A DNA stretch of 18,868 nt from Legionella genomosp. 1 (GTDB taxonomy: Bacteria > Pseudomonadota > Gammaproteobacteria > Legionellales > Legionellaceae), in NCBI GenBank assembly GCA_945862275.1, contig CAMAYA010000004.1, forward strand, positions 1 through 18,868. Reading direction: 5' to 3'. Below, one piece after another: positions 7,342-14,609 of the stretch. The position numbers were made by a program, and so were the translations under genes. Below the pieces are notes generated by a model. The model saw nothing but the letters and a program-made list of their open reading frames with translations, was not told the origin of the DNA and did no database searches. The stretch's first letter is position 1, and the number at the start of each line of letters is the position of its first letter.

Positions 7342-7752
7342 TTAAAACGGTGATTCAACCTGAAGGCCTGGAATTTTTTGAAAATCATCCACGTTACTGG
7401 TGAGCACCGCATACCCATAACTGATAGCCGTCGCTGCAATTTGAAGATCATGCGCATTTCGCTTCAAGTTACTTTTGGATCGCAGAAAATAGCTACATAA
7501 CTCTGCATAAGTCCTCGCTATTTCATCGTTCAATGCAAGGGTCGGGATTTGAGATAGAATGCCCTCAACAAACGCCGTTCTCTTTATTTTATCGCCAATT
7601 GATCGTGCAAGATGAACACCTGTTAACAATTCTGACATGGTAATGACTGAAATATAAGCCTCTCCATAATGCTTGAATTTCTCCAAATGCGTCAAATCAA
7701 AACGTCCATTTTCAGCATCAATAAAAACATTGGTGTCAATCAAGATTCCCAT
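7342..7752 (-). CDS. vapC: PIN-domain toxin (VapC/FitB-like ribonuclease)
   Basis: PIN-domain toxins are Mg2+-dependent ribonucleases that cleave tRNA, rRNA or mRNA when freed from their antitoxin. The 136-residue protein has the expected acidic residues: D6 in LIDTNVF, E41 in SELLTG, D102 in HDLQIAATA and D122/D123 in SNVDDF. These four positions form the family's metal-binding site, so the toxin looks intact. The start overlaps the end of the antitoxin gene by 13 bp, the usual translationally coupled arrangement with the antitoxin first. The RNA target cannot be read from the sequence. The symbol is used at family level only. Confidence 0.88.
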   Translation of the reverse strand: MGILIDTNVFIDAENGRFDLTHLEKFKHYGEAYISVITMSELLTGVHLARSIGDKIKRTAFVEGILSQIPTLALNDEIARTYAELCSYFLRSKSNLKRNAHDLQIAATAISYGYAVLTSNVDDFQKIPGLQVESPF

Positions 7753-8030
7753 GGTGACTCTGGCAACGTAGCATTGTCTCGAATTTTTTTTAAGTCACTA
7801 GCCATTCTCACGCTCGGCGCGCTCCCAAGATGCGGCAAAGCATGAAAAAAAATATCCAACTGAGAAACCGGGAATCCTTTTTGTGTTGCAGGAACCAACT
7901 GCGCTACGATCTGATTGCCCCTCGTAATATCAATCACCTGCCCCGACAATCTCACTTGATCAATCGTCGACGCCAAGTTTCGAGCCAAATCGGTTGCGGT
8001 GATGGTTTCTTTTTTATGTATTTTCATCAT
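7740..8030 (-). CDS. Phd/YefM-like antitoxin
   Basis: This 96-residue protein is encoded immediately before the PIN toxin. Its N-terminal half (TITATDLARNLASTIDQVRL, then GQVIDITRGNQIVAQLVP) has the Phd/YefM DNA-binding fold pattern: helix, helix, then a strand with a basic turn and the IVAQLVP strand. The C-terminal half would fold on the toxin. Two adjacent ATG codons at 8030 and 8027 are both possible starts; the longer ORF reaching 8090 reads through AT-rich promoter DNA and is unlikely. The family normally represses its own operon, and matching direct repeats lie just upstream. Confidence 0.8.
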   Translation of the reverse strand: MMKIHKKETITATDLARNLASTIDQVRLSGQVIDITRGNQIVAQLVPATQKGFPVSQLDIFFHALPHLGSAPSVRMASDLKKIRDNATLPESPWES

Positions 8031-8042
8031 GCGCCCACTACG

Positions 8043-8080
8043 TATTATATGTATATTGCATAGTATATGTATAATATATA
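8043..8080 (-). promoter_or_regulatory. AT-rich toxin-antitoxin promoter with paired operator-like repeats
   Basis: TATATGTATA occurs at 8046-8055 and 8064-8073, repeating every 18 bp. Each copy is nearly palindromic, as operators of Phd-type antitoxins tend to be. TATAAT-like -10 elements lie within the same stretch on the minus strand, 13-35 bp before the antitoxin start. Binding by the antitoxin is inferred from position and repeat geometry. Confidence 0.55.
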
Positions 8081-8190
8081 TAATTAGCAAACCACTGATT
8101 GCGATTTAAGATTCTATTTTAATAAAACCCATTAGATTTTAGGCCTCAGTCATCGTTTCGCCAGATCGAACCGATAGATTCATCCCCATC

Positions 8191-8199
8191 TTATCCACA
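8191..8199 (+). promoter_or_regulatory. DnaA box upstream of nrdAB
   Basis: TTATCCACA is a perfect match to the strict DnaA box. It lies 31 bp upstream of the -35 element of nrdA. In E. coli DnaA binding at such sites modulates nrdAB transcription with the cell cycle; the same control here is inference from the matching position. Confidence 0.65.
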
Positions 8200-8221
8200 A
8201 GATACCCCCATAGTTATTCTC

Positions 8222-8250
8222 TTGATCTCTGCCGTAAAACACTCTATATT
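8222..8250 (+). promoter_or_regulatory. Sigma70-type promoter of nrdAB
   Basis: TTGATC (8222-8227), a 17-bp spacer and TATATT (8245-8250) form a good sigma70-type promoter. Transcription would start near 8257, leaving a leader of about 77 nt before the nrdA ATG. The -10 element lies inside the first NrdR box. Confidence 0.65.
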
Positions 8251-8285
8251 GTGTGTTAAGACGTAAAAACAACTACATGTTGTGT
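8239..8285 (+). promoter_or_regulatory. Two NrdR boxes over the nrdAB promoter
   Basis: Box 1, ACACTCTATATTGTGT (8239-8254), matches the NrdR consensus ACACWATATATWGTGT at nearly every position. Box 2, CAACTACATGTTGTGT (8270-8285), matches at 12 of 16 positions. They lie 31 bp apart, about three helical turns, which is the standard arrangement for the nucleotide-sensing repressor NrdR. Box 1 covers the -10 element, consistent with repression. NrdR itself is not in the window. Confidence 0.8.
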
Positions 8286-8333
8286 TTTCGAAACATCACA
8301 TTTTGTCAACACACATCTTCCGCGGAGGCAACC

Positions 8334-11171
8334 ATGTCAGATATTCTTGAGCCAATACAAGCGCTTGCGTACCCTAGGCAGTCTGAATCAGATGCAAACC
8401 AGTTCGAATTAAATGCAAATAAACCCGGTTTGTTAAAAACAATCAAGCGAAACGGCAGCGTGGCGCCTTATAATGAAGATAAAATTAAAGTGGCCATTAC
8501 AAAAGCGTATATTGCTGTTGAAGGCCGTAATGCTGCAACGTCTAACCGTATTCACCAACAAATTGATAACATCACAAAACTGCTGACCGAAACGTTCAAA
8601 CGCCGCTTGCCGAGTGGTGGCACCATTCACATTGAAGACATTCAAGACCAGGTTGAGCTGACATTGATGCGCCAAAGCCAGCACAAAGTGGCTGTGGCAT
8701 ACGTGCTGTACCGTGAAGAACGCCGCCGTGCACGCGATGTGGAGTTGAAGCAAAAAACCAGTGACGGCAAGACGATGCACATCACCATGCCGGATGGTGG
8801 TGTGCATCCCCTGAATATGGACCGCGTGAACACTATTGTTGATGAGGCCTGTCGCGGACTCGCAGAAGTAAATGCCGCCCCTGTCATTAAAGATGCGATG
8901 CGAAACCTGTACAATTTAGCAAAACAGGAAGACGTGCATAAAGCATTGATCATGTCTGCACGCGCTTTGGTTGAAACAGAACCCAATTACTCCTATGTCA
9001 GCGCACGTTTACTACTAGACAGCATGCGCGCCGAAGCACTGAACAAACTAGGCCTGCAACAAGAAGCCACGTTTGATGAAATGACCGCCCTATATCCTCC
9101 CTATTTTAAAGCCTACGTTGCACATGGCATTGCACACGGCATGCTCGATCACAAGCTCGGTGAATTTAATCTAGAACAACTGGGGGCAGCCCTCCTGCCT
9201 GAACGCGACATGCAATTCACATACCTCAGCTTGCAAACGCTATACGATCGCTACTTGATTCATGATCAAGGCATACACTACGAATTGCCCCAAGCATTTT
9301 TCATGCGGGTGGCCATGGGCCTTGCCATGCGTGAAAAAAACAAAGAAGCCAAAGCCATTGAATTTTATACCCTGTTGTCCTCGTTTGACTACATGTCATC
9401 TACACCAACATTGTTCAATGCCGGCACGGTTCGTCCACAATTATCCAGTTGCTATTTAACCACGGTACCTGATCATTTGGATGGCATTTACAGCGCTATC
9501 AAAGACAACGCACTGTTGTCTAAATTTGCCGGCGGACTCGGAAATGACTGGACGCCAGTCCGTGCCATGGGCGCGCACATCAAAGGCACCAATGGCAAAT
9601 CACAAGGCGTGGTTCCCTTTTTAAATGTCGCAGATGCCACCGCCGTTGCGGTCAATCAAGGGGGCAAACGCAAAGGCGCTGTGTGTGCATATCTTGAATG
9701 TTGGCACCGTGATGTCGAAGAATTCCTTGAGTTGCGTAAAAACACAGGGGACGACAGACGCCGTACACATGACATGAATACGGCATTGTGGATCCCCGAT
9801 TTATTCATGAAACGCGTACAAGAAGAGGGTGACTGGACCCTGTTTTCACCAAATGATGTGCCTGGCTTGCATGATCAATACGGCACCGCCTTCGAAACAC
9901 TGTACGTTGGATTTGAAGAAAAAGCACGCATGGGCGAGATTACTCATGTAAAAACCATTCCTGCGATTAAATTATGGCGAAAAATGCTCTCCATGCTGTT
10001 TGAAACAGGCCACCCCTGGCTCACATTCAAAGATGCGTGCAACTTACGCTCACCACAACAGCATACAGGCGTAATTCATAGTTCTAATTTATGCACAGAA
10101 ATCACATTAAACACGTCAGAAGATGAAATTGCCGTCTGTAACTTAGGCAGTATCAATCTTCCGGCCCACATCAAAGATGGCGAGCTAGATAAAGCCAAAT
10201 TAAAGCGCACCATCAATACCGCCATTCGTATGTTAGATAACGTCATTGACATCAACTATTACTCCGTTCCTCAAGCGCGCAACTCAAACTTGAAGCACCG
10301 CCCTATTGGATTAGGCATCATGGGTTTTCAGGATGCACTGTATGCCATTGGCATGGATTACACATCCGAAGCGGCCGTTGCGTTTGCTGATACGTCTATG
10401 GAGCTCATCAGCTATTATGCCATTGAAGCATCCTGTGCATTGGCCCAGGAACGCGGAAGCTATTCAACGTATGAAGGTTCGCTCTGGAGCAAGGGCATTC
10501 TACCCATTGATTCCATCAACCTATTGCAACAAGCACGCGGTCAGTATTTAGACCAAGACAAGTCGCAAACGTTGGATTGGGAAAGCTTGCGCGTAAAAGT
10601 TCGCACCCAAGGCATTCGCAATTCAAACCTCATGGCCATCGCCCCCACTGCAACCATCTCCAATATCTGTGGTGTCTCGCAATCCATTGAACCAACCTAT
10701 CAAAATCTGTATGTCAAATCGAACTTATCTGGCGAATTCACAGTCGTGAATCCTTATTTAGTCGCTGATTTAAAGGCGTTGAAGTTGTGGGATGATGTCA
10801 TGATCAATGACCTAAAATATTTCAACGGCAGCGTGCAACCCATCAGCCGCATTCCCGCCGCATTGAAAACGCGTTATGCGACGGCGTTTGAAATCGACCC
10901 CAATTGGCTGATTGAAGCCGCATCTCGCCGACAAAAATGGCTTGATCAAGCACAATCACTCAATATCTACATGGCCAAACCATCCGGTAAAAAATTGCAT
11001 GATTTGTACTACATGGCGTGGTTACGCGGATTAAAAACGACCTATTACTTACGCAGCTTAGGTGCCAGCAGCGCGGAGAAATCAACCGTGACCGATGGTG
11101 CATTGAATGCGGTGAAATTAGAACCGAATACCTGCTCGATTCTTGACCCTGACTGTGAAGCATGCCAATAA
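8334..11171 (+). CDS. nrdA: Ribonucleoside-diphosphate reductase, class Ia alpha subunit
   Basis: NrdA reduces ribonucleoside diphosphates to deoxyribonucleotides using a radical supplied by NrdB. The ATG at 8334 has a GGAGG ribosome binding site and yields 945 residues; the earlier in-frame GTG at 8253 lies within the promoter and is rejected. Two ATP-cone regions are visible at the N-terminus (about 30-60 with IKRNGSVAPYNEDKIKVAI, and about 140-180 with VHPLNMDRVNTIVDEACRGL). The catalytic set is complete: C373 (SSCYL), N585-C587-E589 (NLCTEI), C602 (AVCNLG), Y904-Y905 (TTYYLRS) and the C-terminal redox pair C941/C944 (DCEACQ). Duplicated cones and this tail recall Pseudomonas-type class Ia enzymes. 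nrdB follows 14 bp downstream. Confidence 0.97.
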   Translation: MSDILEPIQALAYPRQSESDANQFELNANKPGLLKTIKRNGSVAPYNEDKIKVAITKAYIAVEGRNAATSNRIHQQIDNITKLLTETFKRRLPSGGTIHIEDIQDQVELTLMRQSQHKVAVAYVLYREERRRARDVELKQKTSDGKTMHITMPDGGVHPLNMDRVNTIVDEACRGLAEVNAAPVIKDAMRNLYNLAKQEDVHKALIMSARALVETEPNYSYVSARLLLDSMRAEALNKLGLQQEATFDEMTALYPPYFKAYVAHGIAHGMLDHKLGEFNLEQLGAALLPERDMQFTYLSLQTLYDRYLIHDQGIHYELPQAFFMRVAMGLAMREKNKEAKAIEFYTLLSSFDYMSSTPTLFNAGTVRPQLSSCYLTTVPDHLDGIYSAIKDNALLSKFAGGLGNDWTPVRAMGAHIKGTNGKSQGVVPFLNVADATAVAVNQGGKRKGAVCAYLECWHRDVEEFLELRKNTGDDRRRTHDMNTALWIPDLFMKRVQEEGDWTLFSPNDVPGLHDQYGTAFETLYVGFEEKARMGEITHVKTIPAIKLWRKMLSMLFETGHPWLTFKDACNLRSPQQHTGVIHSSNLCTEITLNTSEDEIAVCNLGSINLPAHIKDGELDKAKLKRTINTAIRMLDNVIDINYYSVPQARNSNLKHRPIGLGIMGFQDALYAIGMDYTSEAAVAFADTSMELISYYAIEASCALAQERGSYSTYEGSLWSKGILPIDSINLLQQARGQYLDQDKSQTLDWESLRVKVRTQGIRNSNLMAIAPTATISNICGVSQSIEPTYQNLYVKSNLSGEFTVVNPYLVADLKALKLWDDVMINDLKYFNGSVQPISRIPAALKTRYATAFEIDPNWLIEAASRRQKWLDQAQSLNIYMAKPSGKKLHDLYYMAWLRGLKTTYYLRSLGASSAEKSTVTDGALNAVKLEPNTCSILDPDCEACQ

Positions 11172-11185
11172 ATAAGGAGTACCAT

Positions 11186-12292
11186 ATGAGTGAAACAATA
11201 GAACGTACACGCACTGACACCCCACAGATGGGTGCCACAGGCCTGGAATTGTTAGAAATGGGAGCAAACCGCATCCACGTTGATGATAAGAAAATAATCA
11301 ACTGCCGTGCGGATCTCAATCAATTGGTTCCGTTTAAATATCCATGGGCATGGGATAAATATTTAACAGCATGCGCAAATCATTGGATGCCAAATGAAAT
11401 CAACATGAGCGCGGATGTGGCCCTTTGGAACGATCCCAATGGGTTGACGGAAGACGAGCGATTGATTATTAAACGCAATTTAGGCTTTTTTTCAACTGCC
11501 GATTCGTTGGTGGCCAATAACTTGGTCTTGGCCGTGTATCGACACATCACCAATCCTGAATGCCGGCAGTATTTGTTACGGCAAGCGTTTGAAGAAGCCT
11601 TGCACACACACTCCTACCAATACATCATTGAAAGCTTAGGCTTTGATTCAGCAGAAGTGTTCAACATGTACCGCGAAATTCCATCTGTGGCCACAAAAGC
11701 CAATTGGGCGCTTCCCTTCACGCAAAGTTTAGGCGATGCTAATTTCAAAACCGGCACGTTAGAAGACGACCAACGCTTATTGCGTGATTTAATCGCCTTT
11801 TACGTGGTTTTTGAAGGCATTTTCTTCTACGTGGGCTTCACACAAATTTTATCCATGGGCCGACGCAACAAAATGGTGGGCACATCCGAGCAATTCCAAT
11901 ATATTCTGCGCGATGAATCCATGCACATGAATTTTGGTATTGACGTCATCAATCAAATTAAAATTGAAAACCCACAACTATGGACCGCCGCATTCAAGGA
12001 ACAAATCATTGCTTTGATCAAAGATGGCGTCAAAATGGAATACCAATATGCCAAAGACACCATGCCCAATGGTATTTTGGGCATGAATGCGGAAATGTTT
12101 GAAGAGTATTTGCATTTCATTGCCAATCGCCGTTTGAACCAAATTGGCTTACCAGAACAATACCCAGGAGCCGAAAATCCATTCCCTTGGATGAGTGAGA
12201 TGCTGGATTTAAAGAAAGAGAAAAATTTCTTTGAGACACGCGTGATTGAGTATCAGGCTGGTGGTACGTTGAGTTGGGATGACGAGCTGTAG
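11186..12292 (+). CDS. nrdB: Ribonucleoside-diphosphate reductase, class Ia beta subunit
   Basis: NrdB holds the diiron centre and tyrosyl radical that start catalysis in NrdA. The ATG at 11186 follows an AGGAG site, giving 368 residues. Metal and radical residues are recognisable by alignment with E. coli: D106 (STADSL), E137 and H140 (FEEALHTHSY), and the radical tyrosine Y144. The second half-site has VFEGIFFYVGF and RDESMHMNFGIDV. Keeping Y144 argues for a classical tyrosyl-radical class Ia enzyme, not the Phe-containing manganese-iron type known from Chlamydia. The C-terminal acidic tail (LSWDDEL) is the usual NrdA-docking peptide. It is cotranscribed with nrdA. Confidence 0.97.
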   Translation: MSETIERTRTDTPQMGATGLELLEMGANRIHVDDKKIINCRADLNQLVPFKYPWAWDKYLTACANHWMPNEINMSADVALWNDPNGLTEDERLIIKRNLGFFSTADSLVANNLVLAVYRHITNPECRQYLLRQAFEEALHTHSYQYIIESLGFDSAEVFNMYREIPSVATKANWALPFTQSLGDANFKTGTLEDDQRLLRDLIAFYVVFEGIFFYVGFTQILSMGRRNKMVGTSEQFQYILRDESMHMNFGIDVINQIKIENPQLWTAAFKEQIIALIKDGVKMEYQYAKDTMPNGILGMNAEMFEEYLHFIANRRLNQIGLPEQYPGAENPFPWMSEMLDLKKEKNFFETRVIEYQAGGTLSWDDEL

Positions 12293-12305
12293 ATTTTTCC
12301 ATTTT

Positions 12306-12331
12306 AAACCGGGCCGCGTGCGGCTCGGTTT
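12306..12331 (+). terminator. GC-rich stem-loop after nrdB
   Basis: AAACCG-G-GCCGC pairs with GCGGC-T-CGGTTT across a GT loop, forming a 12-pair stem broken only by one G-T wobble, 14 bp after the nrdB stop. The following bases (AGGGACTG) lack a U-tract, so termination strength is uncertain, but the position fits the end of the nrdAB transcript. Confidence 0.5.
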
Positions 12332-12388
12332 AGGGACTGTAAAAAAATAACTTGAACAGTTTTTTATGTTTTTGGCATGATTGTTAGC

Positions 12389-12529
12389 ATGAAAATTACG
12401 GATGATATTCTTGCTTGTGAAGAGCGTAAATTTGCAGCAACCAAAGACTGCTTAACTGAAAAAGGTCGCCGATTATGGTCAGCGGCTGAGGCCATTTCTG
12501 GGGAGAAAGGGGGGATGTTTCTGGATTAG
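12389..12529 (+). pseudogene. N-terminal stub of an ISAzo13-like transposase
   Basis: This frame starts at ATG 12389 and ends at TAG 12529, 46 residues. EERKFAATKDCLTEKGRRLW followed by SAAEA matches the pattern I know from the start of ISAzo13-family transposases, where an (A/S)RRLWAA-EA segment precedes a GRGG helix-turn-helix. After GEKGG the similarity stops, so only the first few percent of the transposase survives. The stub abuts hicB, overlapping its stop codon. The flanking AT-rich 12335-12388 may hold the left end of the element. Recognition is from memory of the family motif. Confidence 0.5.
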
Positions 12530-12969
12530 CGCCCTTTTAGTAAGGGTTCCATTGATATAATCAATTGCTGTCCCAGAACATTCGCCACTTTTTCTAATTG
12601 TCTAAGACTAGGCCAATGCTTAGGATCTTCAAGTCTTGAAACAGCTGGCCATGATGTATTTAAGCTACGTGCTATTTCTGACGTTGTATGATCTCCAGAT
12701 AATTTTGCCCATCTTATTAATAAAGAAGCCTGGGCTCTCACCGAGGGTGAAATCAATTTTTGATGGCTTGTGCACTGAGAAGGCTGGGGAACGTCGATTC
12801 CTTCCTCTAAACGCCCTTCAATCGCTAAAGTTAATGTTTCTGAGGCATTAAAAAATGCTTCGTCTTCACTCTCGCCTTCTGTTATTGCTTCGGGGATGTC
12901 AAGAAACTTCACAAAAAATCTATTATCACCTTTATCAAAAGTAATTTGCGCAGGATATAATACATTCAT
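12526..12969 (-). CDS. hicB: HicB-family antitoxin with C-terminal HTH
   Basis: HicB neutralises the HicA mRNA interferase and represses the operon. The 147-residue protein has the HicB partial RNase H-like fold at 1-60 (YPAQITFDKGDNRFFVKFLD, then a DEAFFNASETLTLAIEGRLE helix). An Xre-type helix-turn-helix lies at 95-137 (TTSEIARSLNTSWPAVSRLE). It looks intact. Its ATG overlaps the TGA of hicA (ATGA), the usual coupled hicA-hicB order, with a GGAG site in the hicA end. Because hicA carries a premature stop, HicB is probably now an orphan antitoxin or regulator. Confidence 0.85.
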   Translation of the reverse strand: MNVLYPAQITFDKGDNRFFVKFLDIPEAITEGESEDEAFFNASETLTLAIEGRLEEGIDVPQPSQCTSHQKLISPSVRAQASLLIRWAKLSGDHTTSEIARSLNTSWPAVSRLEDPKHWPSLRQLEKVANVLGQQLIISMEPLLKGR

Positions 12970-13151
12970 TTTAATTTTACTCCGGTTTGCCGTTCAATTT
13001 CAGCTAATAATCCTTTACCGATCTATCGACCGGCATGCACTGGTATAGTTGTCCTTAAACTTCCTTTACCCATACGATGGTGGCTGCCACTGACCCTTAG
13101 TATTGTCAAGCCATCTTTTTCTAGTTGCTTGATTATCTCTTTGCCAGTCAT
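12966..13151 (-). pseudogene. hicA: HicA mRNA interferase, interrupted by an amber codon
   Basis: HicA toxins are about 60-residue double-stranded-RNA-binding-like mRNA interferases. From ATG 13151 the frame reads MTGKEIIKQLEKDGLTILRV, then SGSHHRMGKG and TTIPVHAGR, including the catalytic His of the GSHHR motif. It is stopped by TAG at 13025-13023 after 42 codons. Beyond the stop, the same frame continues IGKGLLAEIERQTGVKLK to TGA at 12966, which is the normal HicA C-terminus (GKGTL..IL.....). One nonsense change therefore removes the last helix. The toxin is probably inactive unless the amber codon is suppressed. Confidence 0.85.
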
Positions 13152-13177
13152 GTTGAACCCGCATTTTTTATTTATTA

Positions 13178-13187
13178 TGATATATCA
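13178..13187. promoter_or_regulatory. Palindrome upstream of hicA, possible HicB operator
   Basis: TGATATATCA is a perfect 10-bp palindrome 27 bp upstream of the hicA ATG, next to -10-like TATCAT/CATAAT sequences on the minus strand. HicB proteins with a helix-turn-helix usually bind such a site, but this one is inferred by position only. Confidence 0.35.
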
Positions 13188-13220
13188 AAAAAGATGAAAG
13201 ATCCGGCGAAGCGTACATCA

Positions 13221-13336
13221 ATAGAAACCAAAGGGGGCAGGCTCGATTTGATTTATGCATGATTTATTGCCTTTATAATTGCATTATAAACAAATAGCAT
13301 TGCAAATCGATTGAGTCTGACCCGATTGGTTTCCAT
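13221..13336. mobile_element. MITE-like 116-bp nested palindrome
   Basis: The left end, starting ATAGAAACCAAAGGGGGCAG, and the complement of the right end, starting ATGGAAACCAATCGGGTCAG, form an imperfect inverted repeat of roughly 30 bp. At the centre lies a second perfect inverted repeat, TTTATAAT / ATTATAAA with 3-nt spacer (13272-13290). There is no coding capacity. The GGGTCAGRCTC core is of a kind seen in short intergenic repeats mobilised in trans by a transposase elsewhere. A related fragment lies at 1538-1560. Miniature mobile element is inference from structure. Confidence 0.6.
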
Positions 13337-13357
13337 TACCAACCAAAAAAGGGCACT

Positions 13358-13758
13358 ATGTTTAAAAAATACCTATAATTGTGCGCGAAAATTGGTGCGT
13401 TAGTCAGAATCAATGCTAAGGTATACGCAGAATAGTTGCTGAAACAAGAGGATGTTACGGTTTACGATCGTACCGCGAAGCGGTTTAGTTCAAAAAAAAT
13501 TTCACAACTGATGGTGAACGTGAAGCAAGAAAAACATGGGTTCCTGAGTATGTTCCTGGAAAAACCCCGGAGAAAATACAACAATTAATCACTACACAAC
13601 ACGCACATTCACTGCAAACCATAGAAGAGCGCTCAAAAGATGAATTGCTTTATGTTAACGACTCATCAAAACTGGGGGATATAACATACCGCACAAAATT
13701 TTTCACAGCCTATGAGAGAAATCCTTTTCAGGTTCATATTCGAGGAGGACTGTTTTAG
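13358..13758 (+). pseudogene. Degraded small gene, unknown function
   Basis: An ATG at 13358 preceded by an AAAGGG ribosome binding site opens a frame reading MFKKYL, TAA, LCAKIGALVRINAKVYAE, TAG, LLKQEDVTVYDRTAKRFSSK. A frameshift in the run of eight A near 13492-13499 then moves to a frame that stays open for about 85 codons. That part contains GEREARKTWVPEYVPGKTPE and AYERNPFQVHIRGGLF and ends at the TAG at 13756-13758. Two in-frame stops and one frameshift in an otherwise protein-like sequence of about 133 codons indicate a decayed gene. I do not recognise the family. Confidence 0.5.
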
Positions 13759-13770
13759 GCATGAAACAGT
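13749..13770. terminator. Hairpin at the 3' end of rnpB
   Basis: ACTGTTT (13749-13755) and AAACAGT (13764-13770) form a 7-bp stem with an 8-nt loop immediately after the RNase P RNA 3' end. There is no T-run on the minus strand after the stem, so it may act in RNA 3' processing or be a weak terminator. It overlaps the stop of the decayed gene on the other strand. Confidence 0.35.
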
Positions 13771-14149
13771 AAAAGTCGGTCGATAAGCCGGGTTCTGTCG
13801 TGGACAACCATTCATCTGGGACAAACGTCACCGTTTGCCTCAAGCAACCTACCCGAATCCCGCACGGGCCGCGCGCTATGACATTGCTGTCACGTGGATT
13901 CCTATTTGGTCTTGCTCCGAGTGGGGTTTTCCCTGCCACGCCTGTTGCCAGCCGCGCGGTGCGCTCTTACCGCACCATTTCACCCTTACCCGTTCAAGCT
14001 CGCCTTTCGACGAAGCCAGACAGGCGGTATATTTTCTGTGGCACTTTCCGTAGACTCACGCCTCCCAGGCGTTACCTGGCACTCTGCCCTGTGGAGCCCG
14101 GACTTTCCTCCCTTTGCAGTTGCAAAGAGCGATTGCCTGACCGACTTTA
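13771..14149 (-). ncRNA. rnpB: RNase P RNA, bacterial class A
   Basis: This is the catalytic RNA of RNase P, which removes tRNA 5' leaders. On the minus strand the diagnostic blocks occur in order: GGAGGAAAGTCCGGGCTCCA near the 5' end, GCCAGGTAACGCCTGGGAGG, GGGTAAGGGTGAAA, GGTGCGGTAAGAGCGCACCG, GCGCGGCTGGCAACAG, GGAGCAAGACCAAATAGG, then CAGATGAATGGTTGTCCACG and ACAGAACCCGGCTTATCGAC. The first bases (AAAGTCGGTC) pair with the last (GACCGACTTT), forming helix P1, which sets both ends to within a few bases. Length of about 380 nt and layout match gammaproteobacterial class A. Protein-coding frames here are spurious. Confidence 0.96.
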
Positions 14150-14188
14150 AGCGCAAGAATACCAGAGTGCGTACCAAAAGCCCAGCGA

Positions 14189-14476
14189 TTATAGTTCGCG
14201 CGTGCCAATAAACTCATCATCAAAGTAGCGCTTTAATTTAGTTCGCAATGTTCCACGGCTCACACCCAACACACGTGCAGCTTTCGATTGATTGTAACGC
14301 GTCATTTCCATCACCGTACGGAACAACGGCGCTTCCACTTCTTCAACAATCAGTTGATACATATTCAGGTTCAAATCCTTGCTGTTCATCGCGCTTAAAT
14401 AACTTTTTACAGCACCGACAACATGCTGTGACAACGCTTCATTCGGCAATTTTACTTCTTGCACCATTGCATTCAT
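14189..14476 (-). CDS. fis: DNA-binding protein Fis
   Basis: Fis is a nucleoid-associated dimer that bends DNA, activates stable RNA promoters and shapes growth-phase expression. From ATG 14476 (GGAG site 7 bp upstream) the protein has 95 residues. The C-terminal helix-turn-helix NQSKAARVLGVSRGTLRTKL (about 62-81) is nearly canonical, and the dimer region LYQLIVEEVEAPLF-like segment (MYQLIVEEVEAPLFRTVMEM) precedes it. An earlier in-frame TTG at 14488 is unlikely. In E. coli fis follows dusB; here it stands alone upstream of rnpB. Confidence 0.93.
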   Translation of the reverse strand: MNAMVQEVKLPNEALSQHVVGAVKSYLSAMNSKDLNLNMYQLIVEEVEAPLFRTVMEMTRYNQSKAARVLGVSRGTLRTKLKRYFDDEFIGTREL

Positions 14477-14538
14477 TTTAATCTCCAATTACATATAAAA
14501 ACACCCAATCAACAAACTGAACGAGCACCATGGAATGT

Positions 14539-14567
14539 ATATTACCAAAGATCGCGAAGAGTGTAAA
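14539..14567 (-). promoter_or_regulatory. Sigma70-type promoter of fis
   Basis: TTTACA (14567-14562), a 17-bp spacer and TAATAT (14544-14539) on the minus strand form a strong sigma70-type promoter. The predicted leader is about 56 nt. It lies in the gap after the iscA-like gene, so fis has its own transcript start. Confidence 0.6.
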
Positions 14568-14609
14568 GATTGTTTCAAAAACATTCATATATTAACGGAG
14601 AATGAAGCG

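Noticed and set aside
7281..7457. Longer FliA start overlapping the PIN toxin gene
   Set aside because: The ATG at 7280 has a clear AAGGAG site, gives the usual 239 residues, and follows a promoter located inside the extension.
8253..8333. Longer NrdA start giving 27 extra residues
   Set aside because: It lies within the NrdR box and near the predicted transcription start; the ATG at 8334 has a GGAGG site and gives the normal N-terminus.
12341..12370. Short inverted repeat ACTGT / ACAGT followed by T-run as a second nrdAB terminator
   Set aside because: The stem is only 5 bp with a long AT-rich loop and probably belongs to the adjoining element end.
13703..14211. Several open frames on both strands between the decayed gene and fis
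   Set aside because: They all overlie the RNase P RNA gene, whose conserved blocks and P1 pairing are unmistakable.
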